Shown here piece by piece: positions 59,532 through 64,000 of a DNA stretch of 64,000 bases (its first letter is position 1; the number at the start of each line of letters is the position of its first letter). A program made the translations under genes and the position numbers. This DNA is from Tupaia tana (taxonomy: Eukaryota > Chordata > Mammalia > Scandentia > Tupaiidae), in assembly GCA_026018925.1 (NCBI GenBank), contig JAKSZU010000009.1, positions 70,172,949-70,236,948 of the forward strand. Direction: 5' to 3'. The notes beneath the pieces were generated by a model. That model was not told the DNA's origin. It did not search any database and saw only the letters and a program-made list of their open reading frames with translations.

Positions 59532-60337
59532 TTAAAGTTACTTTCTAATGAAGCAAATTATTGTCAATCATATAGGGAAGGGTTTTCTAGTATTTATTTG
59601 ATTATAAACACAAGATTATAAGGACATGTAGGTATGCATACACATTATATAAACAAATCAACTCTTTGGTCTCTCCTTTAGAAGTATCTGTATTGTCTGT
59701 ATGGAGATATATGTACATGCATGTTAATTATGTGCAGGCTTACAAGATGATTGATGTTCTAGCCATAATTTTTCACTCTGTCATCATAGCTATATACTGA
59801 AACATTTTACAGTTACTGTTTTTCAAAACATTTCTTGATTAACACATACAATGTGGCATTAATCCACTTACATAAATTTGAAGAGTGCTAATATAAAATC
59901 ACAATAACATTTTTATGCATAGTGAATTGCACAATAGTTGAAATAGACCATGTAATTTGAAGATGTATTCTTGTTGGCTTCATACATTGTCTACACCAAT
60001 TACCAACCAAAATTTCCTTTTATAACTACTTTGGATCACTTGTAGTTCCATTAATCCTGGCCTGATGATGATAATGAGACTGATGATTGCCTTTTAGTCA
60101 GAGAAGCATAATATTAAGTAGATAATTCTGTTTTAATCTGTCCACGTTAAGTACAGTACTTTTTAATTTTCGAAATAGAATCACTTAATATATGGAATAA
60201 GAGCAATATACTTTGACCTCACTTTTCTTTTCTTTTTTTTTTTCCTGAAGATTGTCCTGAGAAGAAACTACAGTTTTTCAGAAAAATAAATCTAAATGCA
60301 CTCAGTAGCACGTCTTGCTCCAATTTTTCATTAGGCA
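59532..60337. other. Unassigned AT-rich DNA
   Basis: About 800 bp with no recognised element or gene. Confidence 0.4.
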
Positions 60338-60341
60338 TCAT

Positions 60342-60747
60342 TGTTTAGTGAGAGACAGGACACTAAGGATTTTGCAGGAAAACAGCAATTTATTAGTGTG
60401 CTAGTACCGACTCAGTAGATTCACGTCCAAAGGCTGAGCCCCAAATTTCTGGGGGCCTTTTCTTTTATTCATGTTAGTCTCTTTGTCACCCTTACATGGT
60501 TAAACACACTTTTACATACTTTTATTGGGTAACTCATATGAGGTAACTTATATGATAAGGTTACTTACAGAATTATGCAGGCTTGCACTGGGCTACTGGA
60601 TTGTCAGATACATAAGGCCACACAAAGTTAGAGTTACCGAGTTGCTATGCGGACTGGATTGCAAGGTCACCACCTATTGCACATAAGTACTTAAATACCA
60701 AGTATAACCTGTTATCTTCCTTTGTTCTGGAAGGCCCCTCCACCACA
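60342..60747 (-). mobile_element. Probable solo ERV LTR with 4-bp TSD
   Basis: Plus strand runs from tgtttagtgag to ctccaccaca, flanked by tcat at 60338-60341 and 60748-60751. On the minus strand it begins TGTGGTGGAGGGGCC and ends CTAAACA. AATAAA is the complement of 60389-60394, about 50 bp from the end, as in an LTR. There is no viral coding sequence. Confidence 0.6.
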
Positions 60748-60751
60748 TCAT

Positions 60752-61494
60752 GAGGCAGATCAGGTTACAAATGAATATCTTAAACATTAAATTCCAAAAG
60801 AAATGTTGTGGAGATGGCCACTGGAGTTGTGCTTTTAAGGCACAAAAATTGCTGTGGAGCCTTCCAGAAGTGATCTCTCTGGACTGCAATTACAGATAAA
60901 CACTTTACTCGTTTCTATAGCCATTATCTAGGGACTCCCTTAGAAAGATATACACCCCGAAAGAAAATCCGACTGAGAAACATTAGTATTCTGGAGCTCT
61001 TTGGCAACCCTAAAATAAAAATGTTATTCATTGTGTAGGGATGTTTTCTCACAGCCTGATTCATATGGGAGTTACACAGAGATAATGTTTGGGTTCTTAT
61101 TAATTCATTTGAATGTAATATTTAGGAATGAGTAGCTGCTCACTGATAATCCTAATTTGCTCATACTGAGAATATGGAAAAATTCAGAAAAAGAAAGTAT
61201 TAGTTACAAGCCATTTGATTAGGTAGAGCTGAGATATTTGTGCTTCATATCCTGGCCTGTCAATATTTATCAGCAGCAAGCTAATAAGAACTTGGCAACA
61301 GAGTTCTTCTGCAAAACTTATCATTCCCTAAATCTCATTTGCCAGTCGTTTGACATTTAAAATTCTTCTTGGAATGGCAAATTAGAAATCAATCACATAC
61401 TTACCACACTAATATCAGTACAGTTTAGGGAAATGTTAAGCAGGTTTTTGATGGAAAGATTACAATTGTCAGATGTTAAAGAAAATGCAAGCAC
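60752..61494. other. Unassigned DNA
   Basis: No recognised element. Part of 60752-60960 could belong to the same retroviral insertion if the right boundary is wrong. Confidence 0.4.
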
Positions 61495-61509
61495 TTGGTT
61501 CTCAAAGTT

Positions 61510-61640
61510 TTTAAAATGCTTTTTATTTCAATTTCTTTTATACATTCAATCACATATGTCACTTAGCTTGCAAATAAAATTACCATATGATCCAACAATC
61601 CAACTCCTTGGCATCTACCCAAAGGGCAGAAGAATCCTTA
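61510..61640 (-). mobile_element. 131-bp twin-primed LINE-1 insertion
   Basis: 61510-61565 is an L1 3' end on the minus strand (tacattcaatcacatatgtc, acttagcttgcaaat). It joins directly to plus-strand ORF2 wording at 61566-61640 (accatatgatccaacaatcc, cctcggcatctaccc-type). TSD: ttggttctcaaagtt (61495-61509) and ttggttcttaaagtt (61641-61655), 14 of 15 identical. Confidence 0.8.
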
Positions 61641-61655
61641 GTTGGTTCTTAAAGT

Positions 61656-62009
61656 TCTATGTGAAATTTCTACTGCTAAACTTTTACTTTAAATCCTGAG
61701 ATTATAACAGTGTAAATTCACTGAGAATTCAGTCATCAGAGGAAATACTATTGCTCCTTTTAACACTCATTCTTGTGATTAGAAACTTTGTCCTAACAGT
61801 TCACAAACATAATATATATGGGCCTGAACATTGTATGTCATCTAATCAGCATTTTTTTTATTACTTAAGCATAATAGGATCACTAACAACATGAAATTCA
61901 GAATAATGGTTCATACTATTTTACTTTCTAAGAACTAACTTCAATAAGAAAAGAAAAACAAAGCTTTCCATAGGGAAATAGGTGCTATAGTTATTTTTAA
62001 AAAATCTTG
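61656..62009. other. Unassigned DNA
   Basis: No recognised feature before the SINE cluster. Confidence 0.4.
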
Positions 62010-62228
62010 ATGGGAGCAACAGATGTCATAGTGATTAAGTTAAGAGCTTGACTCCCACATGGCTGACTGTGGTTTGAGTCCCGGACCCCATGGCTGGAAA
62101 TCCCTGTGGGGCATGTGTGTGCCAAAAATCATGGGAAGAGAATGGAGAAAAGATTGAGGCATGATCATCCCCCCATCTCTCCTGGAAGCAGTCACAACCT
62201 ATAGCAAAAATCTCTCTCAAAAAAAACA
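62010..62228 (+). mobile_element. Diverged family A SINE
   Basis: Head gggagcaacagatgtcatag and gtttgagtcccggacccca. The CT-rich part is largely deleted, and the tail has received the next SINE. Confidence 0.8.
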
Positions 62229-62236
62229 GTAATAAG

Positions 62237-62508
62237 GGAACCAGCAGTTAGTGTAATGGCTATGTCGCTGGACTCCCACGTAGTCGACTGCGGTTTGCGT
62301 CTCGGACCCGGTGGCTTACAACTCACGCCGGGTGCGTGTGCGTGCGTGCCCAAGATCCCGAGAGGAGAATGGAGGAGAAGGGATTGTGGCGTGACCATCC
62401 CCCCTGGGGGGTGATTTCTTGCTTTCTATCTCTCTGTCTCTGTCTGTTTGGCGAGCGCACGCGCCCTATAGCGAAAAACCTCTCCAAAAAAAACAAAAAA
62501 CAAAAAAC
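62237..62508 (+). mobile_element. Family A SINE in another SINE's tail
   Basis: Close to consensus. TSD aaaacagtaataa flanks it (about 62223-62235 and 62510-62522). Confidence 0.9.
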
Positions 62509-62574
62509 AAAAACAGTAATAAAAAAAAAAATCTTAGCCAAAGTCAGAAATTCTTTCAAAAACTCCAATATCCT

Positions 62575-62823
62575 GGGACCAGCAGTTAGTGTAATGCTAT
62601 GTTGCTGGACTCCCATGTAGTCAAACGTGGTTCGCATCCCGGACCCAGTGACTTAAAAGTCATGCCAGGTGCGTGTGCATGCATGTCCAAGATCCCGAGA
62701 GGAGAATGGAGGAGAAGGGATTGCGGCGTGGCCATCCCCCCGGGGGCTGATTTCTCGCTTTCTGTCTCTCTGTCTCTCTCTGTCTGCCTGGTGAGCGCAC
62801 ACGCCCTATGGCCAAAACCTCTC

Positions 62824-62850
<27 letters not shown>
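62575..62850 (+). mobile_element. Family A SINE with TSD
   Basis: TSD aactccaatatcct / aacctccagtatcct. Long pure A tail (about 62823-62851), a sign of youth. One base of the box A region is deleted (gtgtaatgctatg). Confidence 0.9.
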
Positions 62851-62854
<4 letters not shown>

Positions 62855-63086
62855 CCAGTATCCTCAAAGTCTAAGGTAAAAATAACTAGAAACATTTTAT
62901 ATGGAATTTCTTTTCCTTCCATTTTTTTCCTTTTAAAAATTGGGGCATGAAAGAAAATTTCTGCCTCTAGATTCCCCCAACCTTATCCCTTTCTTCCTAA
63001 CTTTGGCTGCAACTATGACCTCTGATTTAGTCAAACTTATGAGTTGAACAAACTATTTGCATGAGTTATAGAACATTATTTCTTTT
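62851..63086. other. Unassigned DNA
   Basis: No recognised feature. Its last 19 bases are the TSD of the next SINE. Confidence 0.4.
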
Positions 63087-63374
63087 TCTTTTCTTTCTTT
63101 CTTTTTTTTTTTTTTTTTTTTTGGAGAGGGTTTTTGCTATAGGGCACGTGCGCTCACCAGACAGACAGAGAGAGACAGAGAGACAGAAAGCGAGAAATCA
63201 CCCCCCAAGGGGGATGGCCACGCCACAATCCCTTCTCGTCCATTCTCCTCTTGGGATCTTGAGCACGCACGCAAACGCGCCCCGGCCTGAGTTTAAGCCA
63301 CCAGGTCCGGGACTCGAACCGCGGTCGACTATGTAGGAGTCCAGCGACATAGCCATTACGCTAACTGCTGGTCC
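63087..63374 (-). mobile_element. Family A SINE with 19-bp TSD
   Basis: Direct repeat atagaacattatttctttt at 63068-63086 and 63375-63393. Box B is intact on the minus strand (ggttcgagtcc). Confidence 0.95.
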
Positions 63375-63422
63375 ATAGAACATTATTTCTTTTGAGTAGG
63401 AGACAAAATTAGAGTTTGCTGG

Positions 63423-63682
63423 GAACCAGCAGTTAGCATAATGGCTATGTTGCTGGACTCCCATATAGTTGACAGCGTTTTGAGTCCTGGAACCGGTGGC
63501 TTAAACTCACGCCAGGCACGCGTGTGTGTGTGCGTGCCCAAGATCCCGAGAGGAGAATGGAGGAGAAGGGACTGCCGCATGGCCATACCCCTTGGGAGTG
63601 ATTTCTCGCTTTCTGTCTCTTTGTCTCTCTCTGTCTTTCTGGCAAGCGCACACGCCCTATAGCAAAAACTTCTCAAAAAAAA
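63423..63682 (+). mobile_element. Family A SINE
   Basis: Full-length, plus strand, between two minus-strand copies. Box B is eroded (gttttgagtcctgg). Confidence 0.9.
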
Positions 63683-63704
63683 TATTAAAGTTTACTGTGT
63701 ATTT

Positions 63705-63971
63705 TTTTTTCTTTTTTTGGAGAGGATTTTTGCTATAGGGCATGTGCGCCCGCCAGACAGACAGAGAGAGACAGAGAGAGAGAAAGCGAGAAATCACCCC
63801 CCAGGGGGGATGGCCACACCGCAATCCCTTCTCCTCCATTCTCCTCTCGGGATCTTGAGCACGCACGCACACACGCCCGGCGTGAGTTTTAAGCCACCGG
63901 GTCCTGGACACGAACCGCAGTCAACTACGTGGGAGTTCAGCGACAGAGCCATTACACTAACTACTGGTCCC
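63705..63971 (-). mobile_element. Family A SINE with exact TSD
   Basis: Direct repeat agtttactgtgtattt at 63689-63704 and 63972-63987. CpG-rich and near consensus. Confidence 0.95.
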
Positions 63972-64000
63972 AGTTTACTGTGTATTTGTAAGATTCAAAT

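Overview
The window looks like a gene desert from a placental mammal nuclear genome. It is AT-rich and packed with LINE-1 fragments, tRNA-derived SINEs, LTR pieces, ancient MIR/L2-type repeats and microsatellites. I found no bacterial-style gene, no RNA gene and no host exon I could defend; the open frames present are LINE-1 remnants, SINE frames or low-complexity frames. About 60 SINE copies belong to three tRNA-like families. Family A is about 260 bp and CpG-rich, family B about 170-200 bp with a CT-rich tail, and family C about 240 bp and ends in AATAAA-like tails. Heads of the type ccagcaggtggcatggtggt, one composite SINE with a 7SL-like segment and no recognisable Alu suggest a euarchontan other than a monkey or ape. 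A colugo (Dermoptera) fits best from memory of its t-SINEs, but the species is an inference.

Layout. 1-9.3 kb: family A and B SINEs, a minus-strand L1 5' half (1.38-2.96 kb), an L1 3' end (3.39-4.1 kb), MIR and L2-like relics, then an old plus-strand L1 (6.4-10.57 kb). That L1 is split by a family C SINE, itself split by a 1.2-kb LTR-like element. 10.57-19.8 kb: a plus-strand L1 with two 133-bp 5' monomers. It is interrupted by a short L1 3' end, an LTR with a SINE inside it, a 2.1-kb ORF2-less L1-like element carrying its own tandem array, and a 5'-truncated L1. 19.8-22.3 kb: further L1 pieces and a possible tRNA/7SL composite SINE. 22.79-31.0 kb: a nearly full-length minus-strand L1 carrying about ten SINEs, three of them in one T-rich target. 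31.4-41.7 kb: MaLR-like LTRs, mostly unassigned AT-rich DNA and family C SINEs. 41.5-51 kb: old plus-strand L1s hosting a Tigger-like DNA transposon and a clean solo LTR. 51.3-59.0 kb: minus-strand L1 3' ends. One is broken by a GC-rich insertion (53.14-54.12 kb) made of a CpG-rich 5' segment, a 19/25-bp minisatellite and a unique A-tailed 3' segment. 59-64 kb: quieter DNA with a probable solo LTR, a 131-bp twin-primed L1 insertion and a dense cluster of young SINEs.

Nothing here works together as a pathway. What the window records is the order of insertions: old L1, then LTRs and other L1s, then family A SINEs. The two most unusual objects are the GC-rich minisatellite insertion at 53.14-54.12 kb and the monomer-bearing ORF2-less element at 15.19-17.32 kb. 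All boundaries were read by eye, so most are good to a few bases where target-site duplications are visible and to tens of bases elsewhere.
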